From the NCBI RefSeq assembly GCF_002277815.1, contig NZ_NKJI01000015.1, positions 1 through 64,000 of the forward strand: a DNA stretch of 64,000 nt, in the 5' to 3' direction. How positions within the stretch are numbered: position 1 is the first letter of the stretch; each line of letters opens with the position of its first letter. This DNA comes from Pseudomonas sp. ERMR1:02 (GTDB lineage: Bacteria > Pseudomonadota > Gammaproteobacteria > Pseudomonadales > Pseudomonadaceae). Shown here one piece after another: positions 1 through 8,942 of this stretch. The translations under genes were made by a program, and so were the position numbers. The notes under the pieces were generated by a model that saw nothing but the letters and a program-made list of their open reading frames with translations, was not told where the DNA came from and made no database searches.

Positions 1-120
1 CCATGATCAGGTACAGACTCAGGGCATCCTATTGAACAGCATCTCGACTTCCCTTCGTCAGATTGCGTGAACGGATTGCATTGAATGTTTTCAACCTTGG
101 AAACCAAGGGCATTTTTTCG

Positions 121-219
121 ATGAAAGTTTTCAAAGACCTGTTCACGCTGGAAGAGGAAAACCGACTTCGGGCGTTGGATAGCTGGCATCGCACTTTGAA
201 GACAGGAGATTGCGGATGA
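121..219 (+). CDS. Short hypothetical protein (32 aa)
   Basis: A short ORF beginning MKVFKDLFTLEEENR, preceded by a weak AAGGG. It ends in an ATGA overlap with the next small ORF, which suggests translational coupling and is the main reason to call it. No domain is recognised. It could be the remnant of a longer gene, because nothing upstream in the window extends it. Confidence 0.3.
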   Translation: MKVFKDLFTLEEENRLRALDSWHRTLKTGDCG

Positions 220-368
220 ACTGTCCAGATGCCTATCACGAAGAACTGCTTCGACAATCCGATGAAATGGATCGCAAGGGGATTGTGACTTGGGCCGAAT
301 GGCGAGATCTGAGATGTGCGGCAGATCAAGCGTATTTGCGTGCTATCGCCGGTGGCGACTACCACTGA
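216..368 (+). CDS. Short hypothetical protein (50 aa)
   Basis: Starts at the ATG of an ATGA overlap with the preceding 32-aa ORF. The product is rich in charged and aromatic residues (MNCPDAYHEELLRQSDEM..., TWAEWRDLR) and soluble-looking, with no signal peptide. The coupled arrangement and amphipathic composition support a real gene pair of unknown function. No family is recognised. Confidence 0.4.
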   Translation: MNCPDAYHEELLRQSDEMDRKGIVTWAEWRDLRCAADQAYLRAIAGGDYH

Positions 369-508
369 ACCTCGCACTGGCATTTTGTACTCTTGATAAG
401 GGACTTAATCGTTGAACCTAGACTCATGCCGCGCGTTTTGTGCTTCAGGATCGGGAATGATCAACGACACCCGAACTCAACCGAGTAACACTAATTGAGG
501 TGCGTCCT

Positions 509-1009
509 ATGTCCATCGCAGACGTTACAGTTCAGTACTTGCGTGGGCATGCCTTAATGCTGAGCACTGCCGAATCCTGCACTGCCGGAAAAATCGTGAC
601 AATGTTGTCCGAGGTCGAAGGCAGTGGCGAATTCATCGAATCTGGCTATGTGGTCTACTCGCCTCAAGCCAAACAACGTCTCCTGCACGTCAAACTGTCC
701 ACTATTGAGACATTCAACCTCACGAGCGTTGAAGTTGCACGCGAGATGGCGGCGGGAGCCTTGCGAGATAGCACTGCCAACGTCGCCGTTGCCACCACGG
801 GCATTCTAGGCCCGGAGGACATCGACGGCATTCCAGCCGGCACAATCTGCTTTGCCTGGGCGTTTCAGTCAGGCAACGAGCAGTTCTTGTTCAGTCGAGA
901 GCAAAGGTTCTCTGGCTCACGTTGCCAGGTGCAAGCAGAGGCCTCGGAATACGCTTTGCAGTGGCTTCCCCATTTTCATCGTCGAGTACTGCACGGCGAA
1001 CGAGGTTAG
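509..1009 (+). CDS. CinA C-terminal-domain protein (nicotinamide-nucleotide amidohydrolase-like)
   Basis: A 166-aa stand-alone CinA_C/PncC-type protein. Members of the family deamidate nicotinamide mononucleotide in pyridine-nucleotide salvage. The signature STAESCTAGK lies near residues 21-30, followed by the family's GSGEFIESGYVVYS stretch and a later ATTGILGPEDIDGIPAGT glycine-rich segment. The length matches single-domain PncC. I chose the ATG at 509 (TTGAGG about 9 nt upstream) over the in-frame GTG at 500. The central catalytic-type Ser/Cys region looks intact, but the segment after GILGP differs from the usual 'GIAGP', so activity is inferred. Probably an accessory paralogue of the house-keeping pncC. 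Confidence 0.8.
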   Translation: MSIADVTVQYLRGHALMLSTAESCTAGKIVTMLSEVEGSGEFIESGYVVYSPQAKQRLLHVKLSTIETFNLTSVEVAREMAAGALRDSTANVAVATTGILGPEDIDGIPAGTICFAWAFQSGNEQFLFSREQRFSGSRCQVQAEASEYALQWLPHFHRRVLHGERG

Positions 1010-1014
1010 GCCTG

Positions 1015-1531
1015 ATGAACCACGACGCCGAGCATTCGGAGTTGCGCAGTCGCGAATATCCTATACGCGAAGACATGCCTTACCAGTTGAAGGTGTGGCG
1101 CTTTGAAAGGTGCGGCTGGTACTTACTGGTGCTGCTTATGGTACTAGCTCTGGCGGGTTTATTTTCCCGGGGCTTACTTAGCTCAAGGGATGTGCGTAGC
1201 GAAGATGACAATCTCAGGGTGGAGTACGAAATTTTCACCGTAACGGCTCGACCAATTCGATGAAAATTAGTCTGCGCGGCCCCCAGATACCACGCTCGAA
1301 CTGGAGTTGGCTGGTGAGCTTTTGGAAGGCTTCAGTATCGAGACTGTGCAACCTGAGCCTGTGCGTGCCCGCAGTTCCTCAAAGGGCGTTCGCTTGTGGG
1401 TGCAAGCCGACACCCAAGGTCAAGCCATTGTTTATTTCACCCTGCGTGGCGACGGATTGGGCCTGTTCCACAGCAGCATCTCCTCGTCCGGCTCAAACAG
1501 CGTGAAGCTCGATCAATTCATTTTCCCTTAG
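1015..1531 (+). pseudogene. Membrane-anchored hypothetical protein, broken by two apparent 1-base deletions
   Basis: The first frame encodes a cytoplasmic N-terminus and one membrane segment (about residues 38-55, WYLLVLLMVLALAGLF). The reading then has to move to a second frame near 1231 (ATTTTC, where ATTTTTC would restore it) and to a third near 1280 (a run of C). The last frame continues GELLEGFSIETVQPE to the stop. With both bases restored the product is about 172 aa: a single-pass protein with a beta-rich outer domain. It ends 7 bp before the YetF-type gene, so the two are probably co-transcribed. No function is recognised. Confidence 0.55.
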
Positions 1532-1538
1532 GTGACCT

Positions 1539-1984
1539 ATGGATTCGGTACTGCGGGCTGCGGCAATGTATTTGGCGCTGATGGTGCTGTTCAAGATTGC
1601 CGGTCGACGCTCGTTAGCGGAGCTGACGACCTTTGATTTCATTCTGTTAATGATCATTGGTGAGGCGACCCAACAAGCGTTACTGGGTGACGATTTTCGT
1701 TGACTAACTCTATGTTGGTTATCGTGACCCTCATTGCCATTGATGTCGGGTTGTCCTTGCTCAAGCAGCGTTCGGGATGGGTGTCACGACTAATCGACGG
1801 TGAGCCTACGGTCATCGTCGAAAATGGCAAGCTACTTCAACGACGAATGCGTCTTGCCCGTTTAGTGGAGGCCGATGTCATGGAGGCGGCGCGCTCCAGT
1901 CAAGGCATCGAGACCCTGGACGAAATCAAGTTTGCGATCATCGAACGTAACGGCAAGATATCGATCATTCCACGTGAAACCTGA
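1539..1984 (+). pseudogene. YetF/DUF421-family membrane protein, frameshifted
   Basis: The N-terminal frame (MDSVLRAAAMYLALMVLFKIAGRR...) carries the typical DUF421 hallmark 'AGRRSLAELTTFDFILLMIIGEATQQALLG'-type helix pair. It ends at a stop near 1703. The next frame continues with a third helix and the soluble part (GWVSRLIDGEPTVIVENGKL ... ETLDEIKFAIIERNGKISII). Adding one T in the TTTT run at 1694-1697 joins them into a 148-aa protein of the usual single-domain length. DUF421 proteins are inner-membrane proteins of uncertain role, often in stress clusters. Most likely a sequence error rather than a true null. Confidence 0.7.
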
Positions 1985-2075
1985 TATTTGCACCGCTTCG
2001 CACGCTGCACCGAATTAATTTGAACACCGGTGTAATAGCGAATTCTAAGGTTCATTAGCCTTTGGAGGTCGAATC

Positions 2076-2303
2076 ATGTCGGAAGCAACCAGTTATTTCG
2101 CGATTGCTATGGCGGGTATCATCTTGCTTGTCGATCTATGGGCAATGATCAGTGTGTTCCGCAGCGACAAGCCGGTAGGTGTCAAAGGAGGCTGGGCCAT
2201 CGGCCTCATCATCTTTCCTGTGCTGGGCTTGATTGTGTGGGGAATTGCGGGCCCTCGTGGCATCAAGGAAGGGCCGACATCACCTGAACACAGCAAGGGA
2301 TGA
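2076..2303 (+). CDS. PLDc_N-domain small membrane protein
   Basis: A 75-aa protein with a strong TTTGGAGG Shine-Dalgarno 7 nt before ATG. Two hydrophobic helices (about residues 7-27 and 40-60) flank the 'SVFRSDKPVGVKGGWAIGLIIFPVLGLIVWGIAGPRG' motif that characterises the phospholipase-D nuclease N-terminal (PLDc_N) family. These occur as stand-alone tiny inner-membrane proteins in Pseudomonas stress islands. Function is unknown despite the domain name, and no HKD catalytic motif is present. Confidence 0.75.
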   Translation: MSEATSYFAIAMAGIILLVDLWAMISVFRSDKPVGVKGGWAIGLIIFPVLGLIVWGIAGPRGIKEGPTSPEHSKG

Positions 2304-2456
2304 TTTACGACTCTTCGTCATCTCTACGCCAGTGCCAGAAAATCAGGGGACTGGATACGGCTGGTGTGTCTCGAATCAAGAGGTGCTAATGGTCGAGAAG
2401 TGCCATGTTCTATCAGAAAATGCCCAAAGTGACCGAGAGCTTAATGGAGGACGGGA

Positions 2457-2603
2457 ATGATCGACGAATCAACCATTCGAGAACGTGCCTATGCGCTGTG
2501 GGAAAAGGATGCCAGCCCCGAAGGAGCTGCGGGATTTTATTGGCATCTGGATCGCGCACAACTGGAAGCCCAAGTACGACCAAAAAGACCAATATTTGCG
2601 TAA
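2457..2603 (+). CDS. DUF2934-family small protein
   Basis: A 48-aa protein starting MIDESTIRERAYALWEKDASPEG and containing FYWHLDRAQ. This is the 'iRerAyelWe..G.p.g...HW.rAe' pattern of DUF2934. A GAGGACGGGA sequence lies just upstream. DUF2934 proteins are short, cytoplasmic and of unknown role, and are frequently encoded next to catalase and glycogen/trehalose genes in pseudomonads and rhizobia, as here. The C-terminus after RAQ is short. Confidence 0.65.
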   Translation: MIDESTIRERAYALWEKDASPEGAAGFYWHLDRAQLEAQVRPKRPIFA

Positions 2604-2693
2604 TGGAGTTTGGCATTAAAAGCGAACTCCATCAGGTAACTATACCACTCGAATCTAGGATACGTAGCGACGCTATCTACGCGAAAACAGGAT

Positions 2694-2767
2694 CACTTCG
2701 ATAGTACGCTTCGGATACTGAGTTTCGAGTTTCTATCATTTGTAGCGTACGCACCGATTTCGAAGTG
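2694..2767. repeat. Imperfect 74-bp inverted repeat in intergenic DNA
   Basis: CACTTCGA near the left end pairs with TCGAAGTG at the right. The internal segments GTACGCT/AGCGTAC and TCGG/CCGA are also complementary in order, with small bulges. It lies in the roughly 340-bp gap 2604-2944, where no gene is seen. It could be a degenerate IS end, a REP-like unit or a structured RNA. Confidence 0.35.
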
Positions 2768-2944
2768 ACATGCCTCGTGCATTTTTGGATGTATCTAAAA
2801 CACACTCTCCAATATTTCTGCAGTGATAATTACCACGCCAAATGCATAGATCGCGGAGCCTAACAAAAATGACGGATGTGAAAATAGGCTAGCGAGTGAT
2901 CCAGAATTCGTGTTTCTTTGAAATGACATTTTCTGTATCTCCTG

Positions 2945-3271
2945 TTATTGGATAAGGTGCTCAGCGATACCCCGAGCGCCGTTTTTTGCCCTCTCAGCGG
3001 TACCCGAAACCCTCGTGAATTTGGTAGTCAGTTTTGGTTCGTCGCTATGACCTGTCTCGGGTTTAGTCCGACTTTCAATCCATTGGTAATCATTTTGTTG
3101 GTCGGCCAAATTGTTCGGGAGAACAGTGCCTATGCCGAAAACATTGACTGCCAGACTGACCTTCATGCCTCTGCACGTTTGTCTGCAGTCGAGTTCAAAA
3201 CCCGCACTTGCCTCGTCCATTAGGCTTTTAAAGAAATCGAAGTCTGGTGGATTGGATGATTTTTTACCCAT
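2945..3271 (-). CDS. Hypothetical protein downstream of Mn catalase
   Basis: A 108-aa product (MGKKSSNPPDFDFFKSLMDEA...). I chose the ATG at 3271 because AGGAG sits 8 nt upstream; the ATG at 3277 is only 2 nt from it. The first 30 residues look like a small soluble domain and the rest is polar and weakly structured. It follows the catalase gene on the same strand by about 55 bp, with a hairpin between them. No family is recognised. Confidence 0.45.
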   Translation of the reverse strand: MGKKSSNPPDFDFFKSLMDEASAGFELDCRQTCRGMKVSLAVNVFGIGTVLPNNLADQQNDYQWIESRTKPETGHSDEPKLTTKFTRVSGTAERAKNGARGIAEHLIQ

Positions 3272-3295
3272 TTCCATTACTCCTGTGCGTGAGAT

Positions 3296-3314
3296 CGGCC
3301 CCAAGTAGGGGCCG
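3296..3314. terminator. Perfect 7-bp hairpin between catalase and downstream ORF
   Basis: CGGCCCC-AAGTA-GGGGCCG forms a GC-rich stem immediately after the catalase stop on the minus strand. There is no clear U-tract on that strand, so it may attenuate or process the transcript rather than terminate it fully. Confidence 0.4.
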
Positions 3315-3325
3315 CTTTGAGGACA

Positions 3326-4207
3326 TCAAGCATCTTTCCCCTGAACAAAACCTGATCCCAGATCCGCACCTGTAATAGGTTCACTAGACGGGTCAGAAGC
3401 GGTGCGGGTTTTCATCGCTTCCAACACATCGCGATCTTCTGGCGAAAGGTTGACGGTGGCCAGGCCATCACCCCCATCAACTGCCGGCTCCGGACTTTCA
3501 ACGTATTCCCATTCTCCACCTTCATTCCATGGGCCGCGTACATTCGGCTCGCCCGACATATTGAAATACTTGTTGGTGAACTCTGGTATTCCTGGCAGCT
3601 TGCCTTGTGGGAAGTTTGGTTGAATCGAGTGCAAAGCTTTTTCGAAGGAGAGCTGATGGGCAATCTCTCGTGTCATGAGAAATCCGAGTGCTTCTTTCAC
3701 GCCTGGATCGTCGGTGAGATTCATCAATCGCTCGTAGACGATTTTCGCTCGAGCCTCGGCTGCAATGTTGGAGCGCATATCGGCGGTAGGCTCACCAATG
3801 GTGTCGACGTAGGCTGCCGACCATGGCACGCCGGCGGAGTTGGTAAGCGGCGCACCGGCACCATACAACAAGCTGGTGATGTGCGAATCGTTACCGGCAC
3901 CGTTAATGGCCCGATACAGTTCGCCTTCTTCTTCCACGCCTTCAGCCAGCTGGCCTTTCGCACCTTTATTCAGCATTACAATAATCGAGCCCACGATTTC
4001 AAGGTGACTGAGCTCCTCGGTAGCAATGTCCATCAGCAAATCTTTCCTTCCTGGATCTTCTTCAGCCAATGCTTGGGTGAAATATCTTGAAGCAGCGGCT
4101 AACTCGCCTTGCGCTCCGCCGAACTGCTCAAGTAAAAGATTGGCCAAACCAGGATTGGGTTGGGCCACACGCACGGTGTACTGAAGTCGTTTGTTATGTA
4201 AGAACAT
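3326..4207 (-). CDS. katN: Manganese (non-haem) catalase
   Basis: A dimanganese catalase disproportionating H2O2 in the cytoplasm. With the start at 4207 (MFLHNKRLQYTVRV, the family's usual N-terminus, with GAGGA 8 nt upstream) it is 293 aa. The ferritin-like four-helix core shows the expected ligand set by position: E35, E65, H68, E151 and H184 (in EFGGAQGE, ATEELSHLE, NIAAEARAK and TREIAHQ). The C-terminal tail (EWEYVESPEPAVDGGDG...) is the usual subunit-wrapping extension. A longer in-frame start at 4267 lacks a good ribosome site. In pseudomonads these genes are commonly RpoS-dependent; that is known for the family, not shown here. Confidence 0.92.
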   Translation of the reverse strand: MFLHNKRLQYTVRVAQPNPGLANLLLEQFGGAQGELAAASRYFTQALAEEDPGRKDLLMDIATEELSHLEIVGSIIVMLNKGAKGQLAEGVEEEGELYRAINGAGNDSHITSLLYGAGAPLTNSAGVPWSAAYVDTIGEPTADMRSNIAAEARAKIVYERLMNLTDDPGVKEALGFLMTREIAHQLSFEKALHSIQPNFPQGKLPGIPEFTNKYFNMSGEPNVRGPWNEGGEWEYVESPEPAVDGGDGLATVNLSPEDRDVLEAMKTRTASDPSSEPITGADLGSGFVQGKDA

Positions 4208-4510
4208 GTCGAATTCCTCTGGCTTTGCTAAAGGCGCATTCATCACTACGGGCGATGGCGCCTGCATAGTTTCTGAGGCGCAGAGCAGGGAAGAATTTCG
4301 TATATTATTTTTGGTCGAGACCGACGGTACTGTTCAGATAGTTCAATCAGGTTCAGCGAAAAGGTCATCCATAAATGTCCGGAACGGGGTGCCATGAAGT
4401 CGAGCGGTATGGGGCGTATATGCAAAAACCTGGCACTTGCCATACGTCGTTCCTAGTGAACATTGCAATGCTGATGCAGCTCTACCGCAACACATTCCTT
4501 GGAAATCATC

Positions 4511-4732
4511 ATGTACGAAGATCGGAAAGAGCAAGCGCTCGCGACGTGGCATTCATTGCTGGCCAGGCCTGAAATCCGAATGACTGCTCAAGAGCAATAT
4601 GAAGAATTACTCCGGCTTGCCGAGGAATATTTAAAGCAAGGTTTTATTGACCGTGACGAGCGTAAGGTTTTGGTCACCGAGGCGACCCGGCGGTATGCCC
4701 AAGCCGTAACGGGGGTTGGAGAAGGCACATAG
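4511..4732 (+). CDS. Hypothetical 73-aa helical protein (paralogue A)
   Basis: A small acidic, mostly helical cytoplasmic protein (MYEDRKEQALATWHSLL...) ending in the tail GVGEGT. A paralogue of identical length lies at 15706-15927. By eye about half the positions match, including PEIRM, EQYE.LLRLA, and the YAQ..GVGEGT end. No known domain is recognised. Translation from 4511 is favoured because homology to the paralogue begins there. Confidence 0.65.
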   Translation: MYEDRKEQALATWHSLLARPEIRMTAQEQYEELLRLAEEYLKQGFIDRDERKVLVTEATRRYAQAVTGVGEGT

Positions 4733-4797
4733 GTGCATCGATTCAATGTCGTGAGATGAGGAGGCGTAGCCACACTCATTGCGCGGCGGGTTCAGCT

Positions 4798-6174
4798 TTA
4801 CAACCATTGCTGCACAACACCAATTAGCAACTTCATATTCAGCATCACGATAATTGCTGAGATAACCCAGGCAAGCGCTGCCAGCCAGCGGCCAACCACC
4901 AACGAGGCCATTAGAGAAGGATCGGTGACGAAGCGCACCAGCGGGATTATCGCCAGTGGCAACTGCATGGACAGTACGACCTGGCTCAATACCAGGAGCT
5001 GCGAGGTACCGTGCTCTCCGTAGAGTGCAGTCACAATGACCACTGGGATTATGGCCAAGCCGCGTGTGGTCAACCGGCGCAACCAGCCTGGGATCCGCAA
5101 GTGCAAAAATCCCTCCATTACAATCTGTCCAGCAAGCGTTGCGGTGACCGTGGAGTTCACTCCGGACGCGAGTAGTGCAATCGCAAACAGCGTTGAAGCG
5201 ATGCCGACCCCCAACATTGGCGACAGCAGCTCATAAGCCTCCTCGATTGCTACTACGTCTGTACGGCCGGCTGCATGAAATACAGTCGCGGCGGTGATCA
5301 AGATAGCGGCGTTGACGAACAGCGCCAGGCTAAGAGCAATCGTACTGTCGGTCACTGCCCATCGCAGCCCCCGTCGCTTGCCGGCATCGCTGCGCTCGAA
5401 AGCCCTGGTTTGGACAATCGACGAGTGCAAGTAAAGGTTATGCGGCATGACGGTCGCACCCATGATGCCAATGGCTATGTAAAGTGCTGCTGGGTTCGTG
5501 ACGATTTCCGTTTGAGGTACGAATCCTAGCAAGACTGCTCCTAAGGAGGGTTTGGACATTACTATCTGTGCGGTAAAGCAGACGGAAATCAGCATGAGCA
5601 AGGCGACCACAAATGCTTCGAGCCATCGGAAACCCCAACGCATAAGAAGAAGGATCAGGAAAACGTCGGCGGCGCATAGGATTGCACCCCACAGCATCGG
5701 AATATCGAAGAGCAACTTTAGCGCTATCGCAGTGCCGATGACCTCTGCCAAATCACAAGCAATGATCGCCAGCTCGCAAGTCAGCCAGAGGAAGATGCGC
5801 ATTGGCGCACTGTAATGTGCGCGGCAAGCCTGAGCCAAGTCCAACCCGGTAGCGATGCCCAAGCGGGCAGCCAGCGCTTGAAGCACGATGGCCATTAGGT
5901 TCGACAGTAATATGACCGAGAGCAGCATGTAACCAAATTGCGACCCACCAGCTAGATCAGTGGCCCAGTTACCAGGATCCATATAGCCCACGGCTACCAT
6001 GTATCCAGGGCCTGTGAACGCAAGCAAATTTCGAAGCCACCCGCCTTGACGCGGTAAGCTTACGCTACCATTTAAATTGCCTAGGCTGGGCTGAATGCCT
6101 CCGACACCTTGCCCAAACGAGGAGGAGTCGCCGCTATTCAAAGGGCAATTAGTAGGGCGTTGGGGCTCCAGCAC
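4798..6174 (-). CDS. mntH: Nramp-family Mn2+/Fe2+ : H+ symporter
   Basis: An inner-membrane importer of divalent metals. The product is 458 aa with about 11 hydrophobic segments. The first helix contains the Nramp metal-binding motif DPGN (GYMDPGNWATD), and helix 6 contains MPHNLYLHS, both diagnostic. GTG at 6174 is taken as start because GGGAG lies 7 nt upstream; the first ~45 residues are a variable cytoplasmic tail. Lying close to the manganese catalase, it could supply Mn2+ to that enzyme (inference). No MntR site was recognised. Confidence 0.9.
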   Translation of the reverse strand: MLEPQRPTNCPLNSGDSSSFGQGVGGIQPSLGNLNGSVSLPRQGGWLRNLLAFTGPGYMVAVGYMDPGNWATDLAGGSQFGYMLLSVILLSNLMAIVLQALAARLGIATGLDLAQACRAHYSAPMRIFLWLTCELAIIACDLAEVIGTAIALKLLFDIPMLWGAILCAADVFLILLLMRWGFRWLEAFVVALLMLISVCFTAQIVMSKPSLGAVLLGFVPQTEIVTNPAALYIAIGIMGATVMPHNLYLHSSIVQTRAFERSDAGKRRGLRWAVTDSTIALSLALFVNAAILITAATVFHAAGRTDVVAIEEAYELLSPMLGVGIASTLFAIALLASGVNSTVTATLAGQIVMEGFLHLRIPGWLRRLTTRGLAIIPVVIVTALYGEHGTSQLLVLSQVVLSMQLPLAIIPLVRFVTDPSLMASLVVGRWLAALAWVISAIIVMLNMKLLIGVVQQWL

Positions 6175-6380
6175 TGTTTAACTCCCGCGCGAGATGGAAT
6201 ACCACGAGGGTTTGAGTTCGGGCTTCGCCGGAGTGTTCAGGCAAAAATGTTTGATAACGATGAGCGGCGCACTGACAAATGGAGGTATTACGATGGAGTC
6301 GCCACTATCCTCTCACGTCAATGCATGAGCGCGCCTTAGCCAAATGAGCCAGATTGGACGTGTGCTTGAGAAAGATTCGA

Positions 6381-6415
6381 GAACACCGCAGTGCACGATT
6401 GCGACGGCGGTGTTC
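6381..6415. terminator. Inverted repeat, possible terminator
   Basis: GAACACCGC pairs perfectly with GCGGTGTTC across a 17-nt loop. It lies between the mntH start and the end of the glycogen-debranching pseudogene (which runs toward it), so it may end that transcript. There is no clear T-tract on the minus strand. Confidence 0.35.
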
Positions 6416-6423
6416 TTCATCAT

Positions 6424-7468
6424 TTACTGACGTTTTCTCTTAGCAGGCTTTTTCAATTCGAACATCAGTACTGAGCGCCCGGTAACCTGGTATTCATCGC
6501 CGAAGGCAAATGGTACGACCATCTAGCAGTATGCCCATGCAGCGGTTACTGCCGTCCTGCCACTGCTCCATGCCCATTTCATCGCCACTTGGCTGGATCC
6601 AGCTCACGTCCTTAACGCCGAGGCTTTCATCGTACTCGCCAGTGAAGAAGCGGGTGCGACGAAGCAGAGGGTGGCGTTTGCGTAGCTCGATCAGGTATCT
6701 GACGAACTCCTGTAGTTCGCTACTTTTTTCACTGACATTCCAATCCACCCAGCCGATCTCGCTGTCCTGACAATAGGCGTTGTTGCTCCCGCCTTGGGTA
6801 CGAGCAAACTCGTCACCCGCCAGAAGCATCGGTGTGCCTTGGGCCAAGAACAGCGTGGCCACAAGATTGCGCATCTGCCGATACCTCAGCTCGATGATGG
6901 CAGGGTCTTCGGTCGGCCCCTCCACACCGCAATTCCACGAGCGGTTATCAGAATGGCCATCACGGTTGTCCTCGCCATTGGCCTCGTTGTGTTTGTCGTT
7001 GTAGGAGACGAGGTCATTCAAGGTGAAGCCGTCATGGGCGGTGATGAAGTTGACCGATGAAGCAGGCTTACGGCCGCGTAGATTGAATTGCTCACCAGAA
7101 CCAAGAAAAATCTTGGCGAACTCGCCCAGCATTTCGTCGTCACCTTTCCAGAAAGCGCGAGAGACGTCTCTGAACTTGTCGTTCCACTCCATCCAGCCTG
7201 GAGGGAAATTGCCGACCTGATAGCCGCCTGGGCCACAGTCCCATGGCTCGGCGATAAGCTTCACCTTCGCCAGGACAGGATCCTGACGACAAGCATCGAG
7301 GAAACCGCCGCCCTCACTGAATCCCTCAGGCTCACGACCGAGAATCGTGGCCAGGTCGAATCGAAATCCATCTACACCCATCTCCGAGCCCCAGTACCTC
7401 AAGGAGTCGGTCACCATTTGCAATACGCAAGGATGACTCATGTTGAGTGTGTTGCCTGTATCTCCCAA
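6424..7468 (-). pseudogene. glgX: Glycogen debranching enzyme (GlgX/isoamylase) remnant
   Basis: An open stretch of about 324 codons covers the catalytic half of a GH13 debranching enzyme. The nucleophile region GVDGFRFDLA (D38 of the fragment), acid/base IAEPWD (E74) and TAHDGFT (H145, D146) are all present. The N-terminal carbohydrate-binding and first barrel portions, some 350 residues, are missing, and the fragment begins at an internal TTG. After LLDGR the frame breaks; the true C-terminus (GDEYQVTGRSVLMFEL) resumes in another frame to the stop at 6424, so an internal deletion also occurred. It cannot encode a full enzyme. Confidence 0.8.
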
Positions 7469-7666
7469 ATCCCAAAGGGATTTGCAGCCCCATTTCTTTG
7501 CGCGCGAATGCCATTGTCATTCAGCGAGTGACCATGATTGCTGGTTCCGGGCTGATGAAGCCCTTCAGGCAGTCGTGGGCCTTAATATGACTGCCCGTTT
7601 GCGCGGCATCATTCCGATGTATTCGGTTCGCTGCCAGATCGATGGTAATTTGCGGTTTTAACGCAG

Positions 7667-7912
7667 TTAACCAAGAGACTCCTGACTCATTAACCGTCTT
7701 GCGCGAACCCATATCTGAGTTGCTTCGGCTCGCTTTGCATCCGCGATAGCCTTTGCCTTCGAAAATTTTTTCAGAACTTCATCGGTTCTGACTTCCGCAT
7801 CTAAAATCCCGTAAGCGAGAGTTTCCAATTCATCTGCTTCAAAGAACAGCGCGGTAGACCGAGTTATCTCAGCATCCAAGTCATTCATGTGTTCAAAAGT
7901 AAATGCGCTCAT
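7667..7912 (-). CDS. Hypothetical protein (81 aa)
   Basis: Begins MSAFTFEHMNDLDAEITRS with CAGAGG upstream and is strongly helical, with an acidic first half and an Ala/Lys-rich second half (KKFSKAKAIADAKRAEAT). The ATG at 7912 is preferred to an upstream TTG. No domain is recognised. It lies alone between the HAD phosphatase and the debranching-enzyme remnant, on the same strand as both. Confidence 0.55.
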   Translation of the reverse strand: MSAFTFEHMNDLDAEITRSTALFFEADELETLAYGILDAEVRTDEVLKKFSKAKAIADAKRAEATQIWVRARRLMSQESLG

Positions 7913-7986
7913 GACGTTGAAACCTCTGTTCAATCGAACGTAGCGAGTCGCACGACAATGGACTCCTACTTTCTACTCAACACGAT

Positions 7987-8661
7987 TTACGGTCGGGAGG
8001 CGATCTCGTCCAAGTGGAGACTTAAGCTCAGTGGATCCTCGTACACCCTGAGCGCTCCAGCACGCTCGAGCTCGCCAGTGTCATAGCCTCCTGATAGCAA
8101 GCCAATACCGGTCGCTTTGCAGCGTCTTGCGGCAAGCATGTCCCAGACCGCATCGCCAATTACCAGGCAATTCTCTATAGGAACATCCATCTTTCTCGCC
8201 GCCGCCAAGAAGAGATCGGGATCAGGTTTGCCGTACTGCACATCATCGCGGGTGATAAGGTTGATTTGGTTTACCTCAAGGCCTAACGCCTTGAGATTAA
8301 TTTCAGCAGTTTCAATGCCGCCACTGGTTGCAATGCTCCAACGCAACCGCTCGCTGGTGAGCATCGATAACAGCTCTATAGCACCAGGCAACGGCATAAT
8401 TTGGCTGCGCATGGCCTTATAGGCTTCTGCATGCTTTTTGCTAAGCCGATCAGCTTGCTCATCAGTGATGTCCAGCCCTGTCTCGCGGGATAAAGTTTTA
8501 AGCATCAACCCGCCGCTCATACCGATCTTGCGATGAATCCGCCACATCGCTAGTGGGATGTTTTCCGAGTCGAGGGCTTCCTTCCAAGCTGTTACGTTTT
8601 GATAAACGCTGTCAGTCAGAGTGCCATCCAGGTCAAAAATGAATGAGGTTTGCGGTCGCAT
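7987..8661 (-). CDS. HAD-superfamily hydrolase (phosphatase/phosphoglucomutase-like)
   Basis: A 224-aa Rossmann-type HAD enzyme with an alpha-helical cap (subclass I). Motif I is FIFDLDGTLTDS (D10 nucleophile, D12 acid/base), motif II is SIATSGG, motif III is the lysine of YGKPDPD, and motif IV is VIGDAVWDMLAARR. This is the pattern of Gph/beta-phosphoglucomutase-like phosphatases; the substrate cannot be read from sequence. It is not in an obvious operon. All catalytic residues appear intact. Confidence 0.88.
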   Translation of the reverse strand: MRPQTSFIFDLDGTLTDSVYQNVTAWKEALDSENIPLAMWRIHRKIGMSGGLMLKTLSRETGLDITDEQADRLSKKHAEAYKAMRSQIMPLPGAIELLSMLTSERLRWSIATSGGIETAEINLKALGLEVNQINLITRDDVQYGKPDPDLFLAAARKMDVPIENCLVIGDAVWDMLAARRCKATGIGLLSGGYDTGELERAGALRVYEDPLSLSLHLDEIASRP

Positions 8662-8753
8662 TTTTCACTCCACTATCCAGATCGCCATCAATCGACGACC
8701 TCCCTTATCTGGTGAGGCGTACCAACTAACGCCATGCTTTCAAAATGTTCAGA

Positions 8754-8942
8754 TTACTTATCTCGAATCCTTTCTACGTCAGCAGGGCCAAGCTTCACTC
8801 GTACGCCATCCACTGAAGACTCCTCACGACTGACTCGCTGGTCGTCAGTCAGGCCGGCATCTGAGCACTTAGTAAGATCGGGAATTTTGGATTCATTTGA
8901 AGAGGTTTGATCTACCTCTGTGGCTTGGCGCTTACCCATCAT
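8754..8942 (-). CDS. Hypothetical small polar protein (62 aa)
   Basis: Starts MMGKRQATEVDQTSSNESK after a good GGGAG 3-7 nt upstream of the tandem ATGs. It is highly charged and probably disordered in its first half, with a C-terminal VDGVRVKLGPADVERIRDK segment that may fold. The same frame is open further upstream to 9206, but that extension lacks a ribosome site. No family is recognised. Confidence 0.4.
   Translation of the reverse strand: MMGKRQATEVDQTSSNESKIPDLTKCSDAGLTDDQRVSREESSVDGVRVKLGPADVERIRDK

Noticed and set aside
1694..1697. Frameshift in the YetF-type gene as phase variation
   Set aside because: A four-base run is too short for slipped-strand switching and the same type of change recurs in unrelated genes; sequencing error is simpler.
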